DNA of 64,000 bases from Myxococcales bacterium (GCA_025355005.1 JANXLV010000025.1:51621-115620), one strand, 5' to 3'; positions 8,411-17,018 are shown, counted from the stretch's first letter. Notes: generated from the letters alone by a model not told the origin. Numbers and translations are program-made.

Positions 8411-10257
8411 TGCTTCTGCGGCGCGGGCGGAGGCGGGAAGAACTGCGGCAGACCGCTCGGCATGGGCCACGGCGCGGGCCAGCCCTGCGGCATGGGCCAC
8501 GGCGCTGCGGCCGGCGGTGCGTTCGGCGCAGGCGTGTTCGGCGCACCGGGCGCAGGCGTGTTCGGCGCGTTCGGAGCGTTCGGAGCGTTCGGAGCGCCGG
8601 GCACGGGCGGCCATCCGGGGAAGCCGGCGAAGCCAGGCACCGCGGGGAAGCCGTTCGGGAAGCCAGGCAACGCGAGCGCGCCGGGCGTGGCCGCTGGCGC
8701 CGGACCGTTCGGACACTGACCATTCGCGGGCCGTGACTGATCGGTGCAGATGACAGCGCACGTGCCCGTCCCGCTGTCCATCACCTGCTCGCCGGTGCAA
8801 TCTTCGTCCGTCTTGGGCTTCGCGGGCGGCGTGGGCGGCGCAGGCGGCGCAGTGGGAACCCCGGGCGTCGGCGCGACCGCGGGTTGAGGTGCTGTGCCGT
8901 CGACGTCGGTGCGAACTTTATATGCAAGATGCAACCATTTCTGCACCATGGCCTGGCTCACCCACGCGTAGCCGGCGTCGCCCCATCTCGCTCCCCAGCT
9001 GTTGTGGATGAGGAACTGCTTGCCCTGCGGCGTGTTGCGATAACCGGACAGCGCCACGGCGTGACCGCCGTCTGGCGTGGACCAGTCAGGGATGACGAAG
9101 TTCTGCATCTTGCGGTTCACCCACGTCGTGGAGTCGATGTGAAACGCGACCCACAGGTCCGCGCCGCTCGCCAGCGTGGTGACGATCTCATCGATGTTCA
9201 CCGGCGCGACCGACAGCTCCTCGTACGAGATGACCTTGTGACCGTTCGACGCCTCGGCCGTTTGATAGTGCTGCTGCAAGGCCGCGTCGCGTGCCGCCGT
9301 GTTCGGCTGGACGTTGTACGCGGCGCCGCAATCGTCCATCGAGTCCTTCGAGAGCTCGCACGCCTCACGCCCGCTGTACGGCCAGGCCTCGAACGTGGTG
9401 ATGCCGCGGTTCACGTTGCCGGTCGCGGCGTCCTCCATCGTGGGCACGCCGTAGTGCGCCCACACGTGCTCGGGCGACGTGGTGACGTTCTGACCAGCGC
9501 GACGGAGGGAGTTGTCGAGCACCGCCGACAGCGCGAACGCCGTGCAGTTGCCGACGTCGCCTTGATCCTTGATCGGACCTTCCGTGCCGTTCAGGCGATG
9601 ATCGACGGCGTCGGGAAAAGCTTGCGGCGCATCGGACGCGCGCACGGCACCGCCGCCGAGATCGGAGCCCTCTGCGCCGACCGTCATCGCGCCCGCAGGC
9701 GCTCCACCGCGAACGGTCGTGTTGCTGGGACCACCGCCGGGGATGAACCGCGGCCCTTGCGTACTTCTGCTGGCGAGGGGCAAACGCGCGGCTGGGTTCC
9801 AGCGCACGTGACCGCGCTGCATCATGGCCAGCTTCGCGGGCGTGGCGTGCTTCACCGCGATCGGGATGCGACGGTAGGGAAAGCAGTCCACGTGTATGAA
9901 CACGCCGTCCGCGACCTCGTGCGGGAGGTTGCAGCGGCGCTGCTGTACGGATGCTTGCCGCAGGTAGTTGACGTTCTGCACGTCGACGCGGCCCTGCGCG
10001 GGCGGCATGGTGATGGGCGCGGGCGCGGGCGCCTGAGACTGCGGGCCGTTGTAGTAGACGAAGCCCGGATGGCTGAACGCAGCGGGTGGCGGTGCAGCCT
10101 GGTACTGGGGATACTGCGCGGGGCCCTGCGGTTTTTGGCCCTGCGCCACGCCCGGTTGACCGGGAGCGCCCGGCGGAGGCGCGGCCTGCTCCTGTCCACC
10201 ACACGCGGCTGCGGCAACGAGAGAGCAGAGAGTGAGGGATCGAAGGATCGTGTTCAT
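8407..10257 (-). CDS. Papain-family (C1) cysteine protease, lipoprotein with Pro-rich tail
   Basis: The protein has 616 residues. The signal ends in AAAACGG (Cys about 20). A Pro/Gln-rich region follows. The C1 core carries KDQGDVGNCTAFAL (oxyanion Gln and catalytic Cys, about residue 240), DGGHAVALSGY (His, about 397) and LIHNSWGARWGD (Asn, about 418), so the triad is complete. Beyond the core comes a low-complexity tail with PNAPNAPNAPN repeats. The junction between core and tail is marked by a run of A/T-ending codons near 8920-8944, unlike the rest of the gene. It overlaps the HExxE gene by 4 bp. It is probably surface-anchored and digestive. Confidence 0.92.
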   Translation of the reverse strand: MNTILRSLTLCSLVAAAACGGQEQAAPPPGAPGQPGVAQGQKPQGPAQYPQYQAAPPPAAFSHPGFVYYNGPQSQAPAPAPITMPPAQGRVDVQNVNYLRQASVQQRRCNLPHEVADGVFIHVDCFPYRRIPIAVKHATPAKLAMMQRGHVRWNPAARLPLASRSTQGPRFIPGGGPSNTTVRGGAPAGAMTVGAEGSDLGGGAVRASDAPQAFPDAVDHRLNGTEGPIKDQGDVGNCTAFALSAVLDNSLRRAGQNVTTSPEHVWAHYGVPTMEDAATGNVNRGITTFEAWPYSGREACELSKDSMDDCGAAYNVQPNTAARDAALQQHYQTAEASNGHKVISYEELSVAPVNIDEIVTTLASGADLWVAFHIDSTTWVNRKMQNFVIPDWSTPDGGHAVALSGYRNTPQGKQFLIHNSWGARWGDAGYAWVSQAMVQKWLHLAYKVRTDVDGTAPQPAVAPTPGVPTAPPAPPTPPAKPKTDEDCTGEQVMDSGTGTCAVICTDQSRPANGQCPNGPAPAATPGALALPGFPNGFPAVPGFAGFPGWPPVPGAPNAPNAPNAPNTPAPGAPNTPAPNAPPAAAPWPMPQGWPAPWPMPSGLPQFFPPPPAPQKQ

Positions 10258-10322
10258 CGAGCTTGGCTCCAGAAGGAAGATGGTACTCGCCTCCACGTTG
10301 GACGGCAGCCTCTCGTGTTTAG

Positions 10323-11117
10323 TCACTTGGCGACACGCACGGTGATTTCCGGGTCCGCAGGGGCTCCTTGCGCCGATTCGTACGGCAGAGGCAGCTTCAC
10401 CTTGTAGGTGCCGACCGCCAATGGTCCGGCTGAGACCGGCTCCACATGAATGGCGCAGCACGCCGTTGGTCCGGTCTTGGGCCACGCCGCCTTCACTGCG
10501 TCCCACGTGATCTTCGCGTGCGCCTTGCCGCCCGGCGCGATCACCACATGCGATGTCGGGTTCCGGCAGGACTGCTCGTTCAAGCAGCGCGGCTCGGGGT
10601 TCTTCGGCGCGTTGCCGGTCGGCGGCGTCACGCGGCCGCCCTTCGCATCCGCGACCAGAGCGGCAAGGGTGAGGTCTCCAGCGAAGTACATCGGGACCGC
10701 GACCTTGCCGGTGTTCGTCACCTCGAGCGTGATCTCCACATGCCCGGACGGCGCAATTTTTTCGGGCGCGGCGCTGAGCTTGAGCTTCAACATCTGCGCC
10801 CAGCCGTCGGGGCTCGCAGGAGCATCGGAGCGCGTGCGGCATCGCCGGTTCGCAAGCACCGCCACGAGGTCCACGTCCGCACCGCCACACATGGAGTCGT
10901 CCGCGTCGCCCGGGTCAGTCGTAGGGAGGGCCGCAGCGCCCGCGTCGATCGGCGCCGCAGCAACGACGACGCCGGCATCCACGACTGCCGTGGTGATCGG
11001 AGGAGGAGCCGCATCCTCCGCGGGTCCCTGCGGTGTGGTGGTCGTGTTGGAGTTGCCGCACCCCGCCATGAACGCGACCGCCGCGACCCACCATGCACGC
11101 CGTCCGAGATGAATCAT
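10323..11117 (-). CDS. Lipoprotein with beta-sandwich-like domain
   Basis: The protein has 264 residues from the ATG at 11117; an upstream ATG at 11135 would add six residues before the signal. The lipobox is FMAGC (Cys 20). After an Asp/Ala/Pro-rich spacer, residues about 100-264 include GHVEITLEVTNTGKVAVPM and VIAPGGKAHAKITWDA, the strand pattern of intracellular-proteinase-inhibitor (BsuPI)-like or other Ig-like folds. This is a weak fold guess; there is no proven function. It is the first gene of the minus-strand group that continues with the papain gene. Confidence 0.7.
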   Translation of the reverse strand: MIHLGRRAWWVAAVAFMAGCGNSNTTTTPQGPAEDAAPPPITTAVVDAGVVVAAAPIDAGAAALPTTDPGDADDSMCGGADVDLVAVLANRRCRTRSDAPASPDGWAQMLKLKLSAAPEKIAPSGHVEITLEVTNTGKVAVPMYFAGDLTLAALVADAKGGRVTPPTGNAPKNPEPRCLNEQSCRNPTSHVVIAPGGKAHAKITWDAVKAAWPKTGPTACCAIHVEPVSAGPLAVGTYKVKLPLPYESAQGAPADPEITVRVAK

Positions 11118-11202
11118 GGCCCGTAGCCTACACAAGAGATCCGAACGATCTGGCGGAAAAACACCCTTGCGCTAACGTGCGCGCCCCAACCCAAGGAGTC
11201 CC

Positions 11203-11709
11203 ATGAAGACCTTCGAAGCGATGACCCAGTTTGGCAAGATGCTCCGCAACCTCGACAACTGGATCGTCAAGGCAGAGGCGCACGCGACCGCCAAGAAGTT
11301 CGAGGTCGACCTCCTCACTGGAGAGCGCCTTGCCCCTGACATGTACCCCTTCGTGAAACAGGTGCAGTCTACATGTGATTCGGCGAAGTTCACGGCGGCG
11401 TACCTGAGCGGCACCGAGGCGCCGAAGCACCCGGACACGGAGAAGACGATCGCCGAGTGTCGCGCGCGCATCAAGTCGTGCCTCGCCTACCTCGAGACGC
11501 TGACGGAGGGCTCCTTCGCGGGCTCCGAAGACCGCAAGGTCTCGCCGCCGTGGCTCCAGGGCAAGTGGGTGAAGGGCGACGCATACCTTCTCCAGATGGC
11601 GATCCCGAACTTCTACTTCCACGCCACCACTGCCTACGCGATCCTCCGCTCCAACGGCGTGGACGTCGGCAAGATGGACTTCATCGGCTCGGTCCCGGTC
11701 CAGGGGTGA
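11203..11709 (+). CDS. DUF1993 family protein
   Basis: The 168-residue cytoplasmic protein matches the DUF1993 pattern (a helical DinB-like fold), including the conserved C-terminal region LQMAIPNFYFHATTAYAILRSNGVDVGKMDFIG. A good Shine-Dalgarno AAGGAG sits upstream of the ATG. Its biochemical role is unknown. Codons at 11370-11384 (TCT ACA TGT GAT) are unusual for this genome. Its stop overlaps the next start as GTGA, so it heads a five-gene overlapping operon. Confidence 0.88.
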   Translation: MKTFEAMTQFGKMLRNLDNWIVKAEAHATAKKFEVDLLTGERLAPDMYPFVKQVQSTCDSAKFTAAYLSGTEAPKHPDTEKTIAECRARIKSCLAYLETLTEGSFAGSEDRKVSPPWLQGKWVKGDAYLLQMAIPNFYFHATTAYAILRSNGVDVGKMDFIGSVPVQG

Positions 11710-12308
11710 AACGGGGAGCGTCCATCTGCCTGGCCCGCTTGGCGATTGCCCCCGCGCTTGCCCTCTCCATGAGCGTGAGCGCGGAGGCACGTGCCGACGA
11801 GCCGTTCCCGAAGCCCGACACCGAGCGACGCGAAGAGGCGGAGGACGCCGCGTTTCGTGCCTTCGCCGTGGGTTCCGTGCTCGCGGCCGTGCCCTTCGGC
11901 GTCGGTTCCGTCATGACGACGTCCTCGCACGAGCAGTCCACGCAGAACGCCGGCGTGTACACGCTGCAGACCGGCCTCTTCGTCGCGCCGTTCGTCTCGC
12001 ACGCGATGGTGGGCGAATACAAGCGCGGGCTGCTCTTCTCGATCGCGCCGGCGGTCGGCTCCGGCAGCATGGCGGTGCTGCTCGCGATGAACCCCGACGC
12101 GGTATCGCACGCATCACTCGAGACCCAGCGCTCCTATTACTTCATGATCGTCGCGAGCGTCCTCGGCGGAGGCGTTGGCGTCGTGGACACGCTCTTTCAT
12201 CCATCGCGCGAGCCGTCGCGTGAGCCTCCTCGAACGCAGGGCAGCCTGCACATCGCGCCCATCTTGAGCCCGGGCAACTATGGGCTCTCCGTAGGAGGTG
12301 CGCTGTGA
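11706..12308 (+). CDS. Exported or membrane protein of the DUF4266/DUF3570 operon
   Basis: The protein has 200 residues. The GTG start lies in a GTGA overlap with the DUF1993 gene. A signal peptide ends at EARADEP (about residue 29), and two or three hydrophobic segments follow (for example AFAVGSVLAAVPFGVGSVM and YYFMIVASVLGGGVGVVD). The C-terminus is hydrophilic and ends with a GNYGLSVGG strand, which hints at an envelope or outer-membrane protein. I do not recognise a family. It is translated in tandem with DUF4266 through another GTGA overlap. Confidence 0.75.
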   Translation: MKRGASICLARLAIAPALALSMSVSAEARADEPFPKPDTERREEAEDAAFRAFAVGSVLAAVPFGVGSVMTTSSHEQSTQNAGVYTLQTGLFVAPFVSHAMVGEYKRGLLFSIAPAVGSGSMAVLLAMNPDAVSHASLETQRSYYFMIVASVLGGGVGVVDTLFHPSREPSREPPRTQGSLHIAPILSPGNYGLSVGGAL

Positions 12309-12562
12309 GCGCAACCAAGAGACCCACGCCTTCACTTCGTCCTTCGCCGTTGCTCGTCACCCTGACCCTCGCCGTGAGCACAATTGTCCTCGGTGGCTGC
12401 ACGGCCGTACCTCAGAACCGACGCGTGCATCTCGCGGACCCCATGATGTCGGTGGGGGATGACCCGCTCGAGACCTACCGCAAGCAGAAGCTGTATAATA
12501 CACGCGAAGGCGCCGCCGGTGGCGACGGCGCGGCATCGGGCGGTGGTTGCGGCTGCCAGTGA
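12305..12562 (+). CDS. DUF4266 small lipoprotein
   Basis: The protein has 85 residues with a GTG start in a GTGA overlap. The lipobox is LGGC (Cys 32). The mature peptide shows the family pattern: DPMMSVGDDPLETYRKQKLY, then REGAAGGDGAASGGGCGCQ. The Gly-rich end with two cysteines resembles a metal- or cofactor-carrying tail, or the end of a modified peptide. In known genomes DUF4266 genes usually travel with DUF3570 and often with ApbE flavin transferases and thioredoxins; no ApbE gene is visible here. The gene contains a perfect TGTATAATACA site at 12492. Confidence 0.9.
   Translation: MSATKRPTPSLRPSPLLVTLTLAVSTIVLGGCTAVPQNRRVHLADPMMSVGDDPLETYRKQKLYNTREGAAGGDGAASGGGCGCQ
12492..12502 (+). 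repeat. TGTANAATACA motif, copy 2 (intragenic)
   Basis: TGTATAATACA lies inside the DUF4266 gene and is read as CTG TAT AAT ACA (Leu-Tyr-Asn-Thr). TAT, AAT and ACA are all disfavoured codons in neighbouring genes. An identical 11-mer encoding the same Leu-Tyr-Asn-Thr occurs 49 kb away at 61941 in an unrelated gene. Confidence 0.65.
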
Positions 12563-13737
12563 GCCCCTCGCGGTTCGTCTCCGTTCTGGTCGCGCTCGCC
12601 GCGGCCTTGCTCGTGCTCCTGCTGGCGGCAGGCGCGCGCGCGGACGAGTCCATCTTCGACCCTAGCCGCGACAAGCTCCATCTCGACTCGTTCGACCTCG
12701 CGCTCACTGGCTACTCGCAGCGCGGCAACGGCTACCAGTCGCAAGCGGGCCCTCCCGGCGGGCCAGGTTCGCAGGCGCTCACCGTCTGGGAGCCCATGGG
12801 CTACTTCGTCCTGAAGAAGGGCCAGAAGCTCACCATCCGCATCCTCGCGCCGTTCGACATGGTCACCGCGGCGTCGCCCAACGCGATCGACAAGACGCGC
12901 ACGGACACGATCAGTCAGGCGTCGCGTCAGAACGAGGCCGGCTCGATCGACACGTCGGTCACCTACGACGTCAGCAAGCGAACGACCGGCACGTTCCGCG
13001 GCGGCATCCACCTGGAAGAGGACTTCCGCTCGTGGAACATGGGGCTCGCTGGCACGCGCAGCTTCGCCGAGGACAACACCACGATCGCCGCCGGCGCGAA
13101 CCAGATCTACGACTGGTTCGATCGCTTCGACTATCGCGGCCTCCGCCACGCGCGCACGCAGCGCGGCACCACGTCGGGCTTCGTGTCGCTGACGCAGACC
13201 CTCTCGCCGACCACCGTCGGGTACCTGAACTACGGTCTCACCGAGCAGAACGGTGAGCTGGGCAACACCTGGAACGCGGTGCCGCTCGTCAGCAACAACT
13301 ACGGTGGTGAGGTGCTGCCGCAGCACCGCCTGCGCCACGCCTTCGTCGCTCGTCTTGCGCAATGGCTGCCGTGGAACGGCGCGCTGAAGGGCTTCTATCG
13401 CATGTACGCGGACGACTGGGGCATCGTCGCGCACACGGTCGAAGGGCAGCTCTATCAGCGCTTCTCGGCCCTGTTCTATGCGCGCGTCAGCTACCGCTTC
13501 CACACGCAGCGCGGCGCGGACTTCTTCCGCACCGTCGCGTTCGACGACGGGAACTTCAGAACGGCCGACAGCGATCTGCAATCGTTCGACGCGCACTCGG
13601 TCGGTCTGTCGGGCACATTCACGGTGCCGCAGAGGCGTATCAAGGGCCTCGAGATGCAGGCTGCGTACGAGCGCTATTTCAGAACGAACGATCTGGATGT
13701 AAACGTCTTCACGTGGCGCACCGGTTTTCGCTTCTGA
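12559..13737 (+). CDS. DUF3570 outer-membrane-type protein
   Basis: The protein has 392 residues. GTG at 12559 lies in a GTGA overlap with DUF4266 and immediately precedes a signal peptide ending at AGARA. The rest is rich in alternating aromatic/polar strands (for example TVGYLNYGLTEQNGELGN and ALFYARVSYRFHTQRGADFF) and ends in VFTWRTGFRF, an aromatic C-terminus typical of beta-barrels. DUF3570 proteins are predicted outer-membrane partners of DUF4266 and thioredoxin genes. The role of the system is unproven; a periplasmic redox or metal-handling function is the usual guess. Confidence 0.9.
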   Translation: MSPSRFVSVLVALAAALLVLLLAAGARADESIFDPSRDKLHLDSFDLALTGYSQRGNGYQSQAGPPGGPGSQALTVWEPMGYFVLKKGQKLTIRILAPFDMVTAASPNAIDKTRTDTISQASRQNEAGSIDTSVTYDVSKRTTGTFRGGIHLEEDFRSWNMGLAGTRSFAEDNTTIAAGANQIYDWFDRFDYRGLRHARTQRGTTSGFVSLTQTLSPTTVGYLNYGLTEQNGELGNTWNAVPLVSNNYGGEVLPQHRLRHAFVARLAQWLPWNGALKGFYRMYADDWGIVAHTVEGQLYQRFSALFYARVSYRFHTQRGADFFRTVAFDDGNFRTADSDLQSFDAHSVGLSGTFTVPQRRIKGLEMQAAYERYFRTNDLDVNVFTWRTGFRF

Positions 13738-14261
13738 CGTTCGCCGCGCTCGCCTTGCCCCTCATGGCTGCGGGTGCGTGCGGTCCTGCGGGCACGTCGC
13801 AAGGCGCTGTCAACGCTGGCAACGCTGGTAACGCTGGCAACATGCCCGCGCTGATGGGCAAGCCGCTGCCCGACGTCGAGGTGAAGACGCTCGCCGGTCT
13901 GCCTGCACGTCTTCAGGCGGAGCTTGGCGGGCGACCCGCGCTCCTCTCGTTCTGGGCGTCCTGGTGCGAGGCCTGCATGGATGAAGTGCCTGCGCTGAAC
14001 AAGCTGTCCGCGTCCGCGAAGAGCGACGGCATCGTGATCGGGATCGCCGTGGGCGACTCCATGGAGAAGGCGCGCGCCATCGTGACGGACAAGGCGCTCG
14101 CATACCCGAACCTCGTGGACGCGGAGTTCAAGCTCGCGGATGCGCTGGGGCAGCGCAACGTGCCGTTCACGATGGTGCTCGATCGCGAAGGTCACGTCGT
14201 CTTCACCGGCGGCGCGCTGGATCAGGCAGCGCTGACGGCGTTCGAGCAGGCGCGAAGGTAG
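13713..14261 (+). CDS. TlpA-like thioredoxin lipoprotein
   Basis: The protein has 182 residues. The best start is GTG at 13713, overlapping the DUF3570 gene by 25 bp; it gives a signal ending in AAGAC (Cys 23). A short NAGNAGNAGN repeat links to a TlpA/ResA-type thioredoxin domain: FWASWCEACMDEVPALNKL carries the CxxC pair (CEAC, about residues 85-88) and VPFTMVLDREGHVVF has the cis-Pro region. It should be anchored in the periplasm and reduce or oxidise disulfides, plausibly those of the Cys-tailed DUF4266 protein made by the same operon. Confidence 0.9.
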   Translation: MAHRFSLLTFAALALPLMAAGACGPAGTSQGAVNAGNAGNAGNMPALMGKPLPDVEVKTLAGLPARLQAELGGRPALLSFWASWCEACMDEVPALNKLSASAKSDGIVIGIAVGDSMEKARAIVTDKALAYPNLVDAEFKLADALGQRNVPFTMVLDREGHVVFTGGALDQAALTAFEQARR

Positions 14262-14265
14262 CCGG

Positions 14266-16575
14266 TCATTGAACGGTGGGCGTTCGTCCCATCTCGGTGA
14301 GGATGTGGTCGCCGCCGTCGACAGCGTCGAGCAGCCACTCCACATAGCGAATGTCCACGCCGATACAGCGCCCGACCTTCGGCTTCCACAGCCAGTCGGA
14401 GCCCAGGGTCTCGTACGTGCTGTCGAACGCGAGGCCGGTGATCTCCCCCTTTGCGTTCAGCACCGCGGAGCCGGAGTTGCCGCCCGTGATGTGCAGGTCG
14501 GACAGGAAGTCCACGGGCACCTCGCCGTTCAGCGTCTCGTCCGCGTACGGGCCGAATTTCTTCGCGGCGAACGCGTCGGTGAGGGCCTTCGGCGCTGCGA
14601 ACGGGAACGCGTTCGTGTTCTTCTTCACCACCTCCGACAGCATGGTGAACGGGCGGTTCGCGGGCTCGCCGTCCTTCGTGGAGTAGCCGCGCACGGTGCC
14701 GTACGTGATGCGCAGCGTGCCGTTCGCGTCGGGCGCGATCTCCTTGGCCTCGAACGCGCGTAGCGCATCGAAGTATGCAGGCTTCAAGAGCGCCATGCGC
14801 CCGTCGAACGCCTCGTCACGCTCGTCCGCGGCCTTCACCAGCGGGCGCAGCGCGAGAGCAAACCGGATCATCGGGTCCTTGCTCTTCCTGAGCTCCGCCA
14901 TCGTCGCCGTCTTCGTGAGCGCGACGCGGACTTCCTTCTTCTCCAGCTCGGACTCGAACAGCACCTCGACGGCGGGCTTGTAGGGCGTGGCGTTCGGGTT
15001 CACCAGGTTGAGCTTCGCAACGACGCCGACGACGTCGAAGCGGTCCTTCTTGTCGACCTTCTGCGCGCGGTCGAGCGCGAGCTGGAACATCGCCATGTCC
15101 ACCGCGCGGCTGTACGTGTTCTCGAGGGCCTCCTGCGATTGCACGTGCCGCTGCCAGTTGCGCGCTTGGTAGTCGGGGTGGCGGTCCTTGTCGGCCTTGC
15201 CGCGCTCCTCCGCCATGCGCACGATCGTGTATGCGGAGCTCACGAGCTTCGGGAACATGACCTCCGCGCGCAGCTCCAGCGTGGCCTCGCGATTCGCCTT
15301 CTGTGCCTCGTAGGACTTCGTGATCTCCGCGAGCACGCCGCCCCACTTCGCCTTGCGCGCGGGGTCCGCGTCGATGAACACCTGGAGACGCGCCTCGCGC
15401 ACTACCTTGTCCGTGAGCACGCCGTCCTTGATGAGTCCATCGAGCTGGCCCTTCACGTTGGTGAGCGCATTGCCGAAGCGACGCACCAGCGGCTTGGCGC
15501 GGAGCTGGTCCTCCTTGGCGCCGTGGATCGTCTCGAGCGTCGCCAGCGCGTCCTCGCAGAGCTTCTGCTGGCGCGGATACGAGAAGCTCACCGCGTCCTC
15601 CACCTGCGCGCGCGTCCGCTGCGAGTAGGTGCGCCCCGGGTAGCCGGCGACCATCACCATGTCGCCCTCGCGCAGCGGCTTCTCGGCGAGCTTCAGCACG
15701 TGTGCCGGCTTGTATGGCACGTTGTCCTTCGCGTAGTCGGCGGGCGTTCCATCCGGCGCGACGTACGCACGAAAGATGGAGACGTCGCCGGCGTGACGCG
15801 GCCAGCGCCAGTTGTCGATCTCCCCGCCGTAGTTCCCCACGCCCTCTGCGGGCGCGTAGACCAGACGTACGTCGCGGATCTCGAGCTGCTCTATGAGGTA
15901 GAAGGCCGCGCCCTCGTAGAACGAAGAGACGGTGCAGCGGATCCCCTTGCGACCCTTCTCGCAGGCCTCGACGGCCTCCTTCTGATTCTTCTCGATCATC
16001 TTGAATCTGGCCTGATCCGTGATCCGTGCGGGCAAGTTGTGATCGAAGATCTTGGCCGTGACATCCGTCACTTTCTGCGTGGCGAAGACGCGAAACGTGG
16101 GCCCGTTGGACGGCTCGTCCGCGCGCGTCTTCGCAAGGAAGCCGGTCTCCAGGTAGTTCGCCTGCGGCGTGGAGTTGTACTGGAGCGCGCCGATCGCGCA
16201 ATGATGGTTCGTTATCACCAGACCCTCGGCCGACACGAACGACGCGGAGCATCCGCCGAGCGACACGATCGCCGAGAGCAATCCCGACGCAGGGTCGGTG
16301 AGCTCCTTCGGATCGATCGCGAGCCCGAGCTCCTTCAGCTTGTCCGCGTGCGCCGTCATCTGATGCGGCATCCACATTCCGCCGGGGTTCTCGAAGCGCA
16401 CGGGTAGCGGCGCGTATGGCGGCGGCGCGGGAGGCTCAGGTGGCGCCGGCGGAGTCGTCACCACGGGCGTGGGTATCGGGGCGGGCGGAGGAGGCGTCGC
16501 TGGCTGCGGAGGGTCACCGCACGCGGAGAGGAGAACGAAGGACAGACCAGCAGTGGAGATGAATGTGCGCTTCAC
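14266..16575 (-). CDS. S46-family dipeptidyl-peptidase, lipoprotein
   Basis: The protein has 769 residues, near the usual length of about 720. The lipobox is LLSAC (Cys 19), followed by a Pro/Ala-rich linker. The chymotrypsin-like triad of family S46 is present: VITNHHCAIGAL (His, about 123), GEIDNWRWPRHAGD (Asp, about 250) and ITGGNSGSAVLN (Ser, about 697). S46 enzymes (DPP7/DPP11 types) remove dipeptides from the N-termini of peptides in the periplasm or at the surface. Whether it prefers hydrophobic or acidic residues cannot be read with confidence. It is convergent with the TlpA gene (4-bp gap). Confidence 0.95.
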   Translation of the reverse strand: MKRTFISTAGLSFVLLSACGDPPQPATPPPPAPIPTPVVTTPPAPPEPPAPPPYAPLPVRFENPGGMWMPHQMTAHADKLKELGLAIDPKELTDPASGLLSAIVSLGGCSASFVSAEGLVITNHHCAIGALQYNSTPQANYLETGFLAKTRADEPSNGPTFRVFATQKVTDVTAKIFDHNLPARITDQARFKMIEKNQKEAVEACEKGRKGIRCTVSSFYEGAAFYLIEQLEIRDVRLVYAPAEGVGNYGGEIDNWRWPRHAGDVSIFRAYVAPDGTPADYAKDNVPYKPAHVLKLAEKPLREGDMVMVAGYPGRTYSQRTRAQVEDAVSFSYPRQQKLCEDALATLETIHGAKEDQLRAKPLVRRFGNALTNVKGQLDGLIKDGVLTDKVVREARLQVFIDADPARKAKWGGVLAEITKSYEAQKANREATLELRAEVMFPKLVSSAYTIVRMAEERGKADKDRHPDYQARNWQRHVQSQEALENTYSRAVDMAMFQLALDRAQKVDKKDRFDVVGVVAKLNLVNPNATPYKPAVEVLFESELEKKEVRVALTKTATMAELRKSKDPMIRFALALRPLVKAADERDEAFDGRMALLKPAYFDALRAFEAKEIAPDANGTLRITYGTVRGYSTKDGEPANRPFTMLSEVVKKNTNAFPFAAPKALTDAFAAKKFGPYADETLNGEVPVDFLSDLHITGGNSGSAVLNAKGEITGLAFDSTYETLGSDWLWKPKVGRCIGVDIRYVEWLLDAVDGGDHILTEMGRTPTVQ

Positions 16576-16697
16576 GGTCCGTGACGTACCACGTGCCGCG
16601 GCCGCTGGCGCCCCCAGGGAAACAATGGTCGCGCTTCACACGGCGCAGGTCGGATTTCCGTGAACCTTCCACCGCGACCGGTGTTGCACGCTCCCCC

Positions 16698-16973
16698 TCA
16701 GACGCTGCCGTGCATGATCGGGTCGAGGCCGTGGACGAGCACGAGGCCATCTTCGCCGGGCACCGACTCGAACCACGGCGTGCGCCAGCCGCAGTCCACG
16801 CAGTGGAGGCGGTAGATGCTGGGCAGGTTGCTCACCGTCATGCCGACCGACGGCTCCTCACAGCGTGGGCACCCCATGGGGCATCCCGCGAGGCGGTACT
16901 GCGCGAAGAGCGCACGCACCTTTCCGGAAGAGATCTCGAACGGCTGAAACGCAGGGAGCGACGGGAGCATCAT
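16698..16973 (-). CDS. Small zinc-ribbon protein
   Basis: The 91-residue protein carries two paired-cysteine knuckles, CPMGCPRC (31-38) and CVDCG (58-62), spaced as in a zinc ribbon. It has no signal peptide, so it is cytoplasmic. The acidic C-terminal part (FESVPGEDGLVLVHGLD) has no known match. It may bind nucleic acid or another protein, but the function is unknown. It stands alone between the S46 and desaturase genes. Confidence 0.75.
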   Translation of the reverse strand: MMLPSLPAFQPFEISSGKVRALFAQYRLAGCPMGCPRCEEPSVGMTVSNLPSIYRLHCVDCGWRTPWFESVPGEDGLVLVHGLDPIMHGSV

Positions 16974-17018
16974 GGCGGGTGACCATGAAAACGGCTCGCT
17001 ACGGCTGGAATTAATGCG

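Noticed and set aside
15139..16407. Plus-strand frame opposite the S46 peptidase
   Set aside because: It is antisense to a complete S46 gene and is Arg/His/Val-rich without motif.
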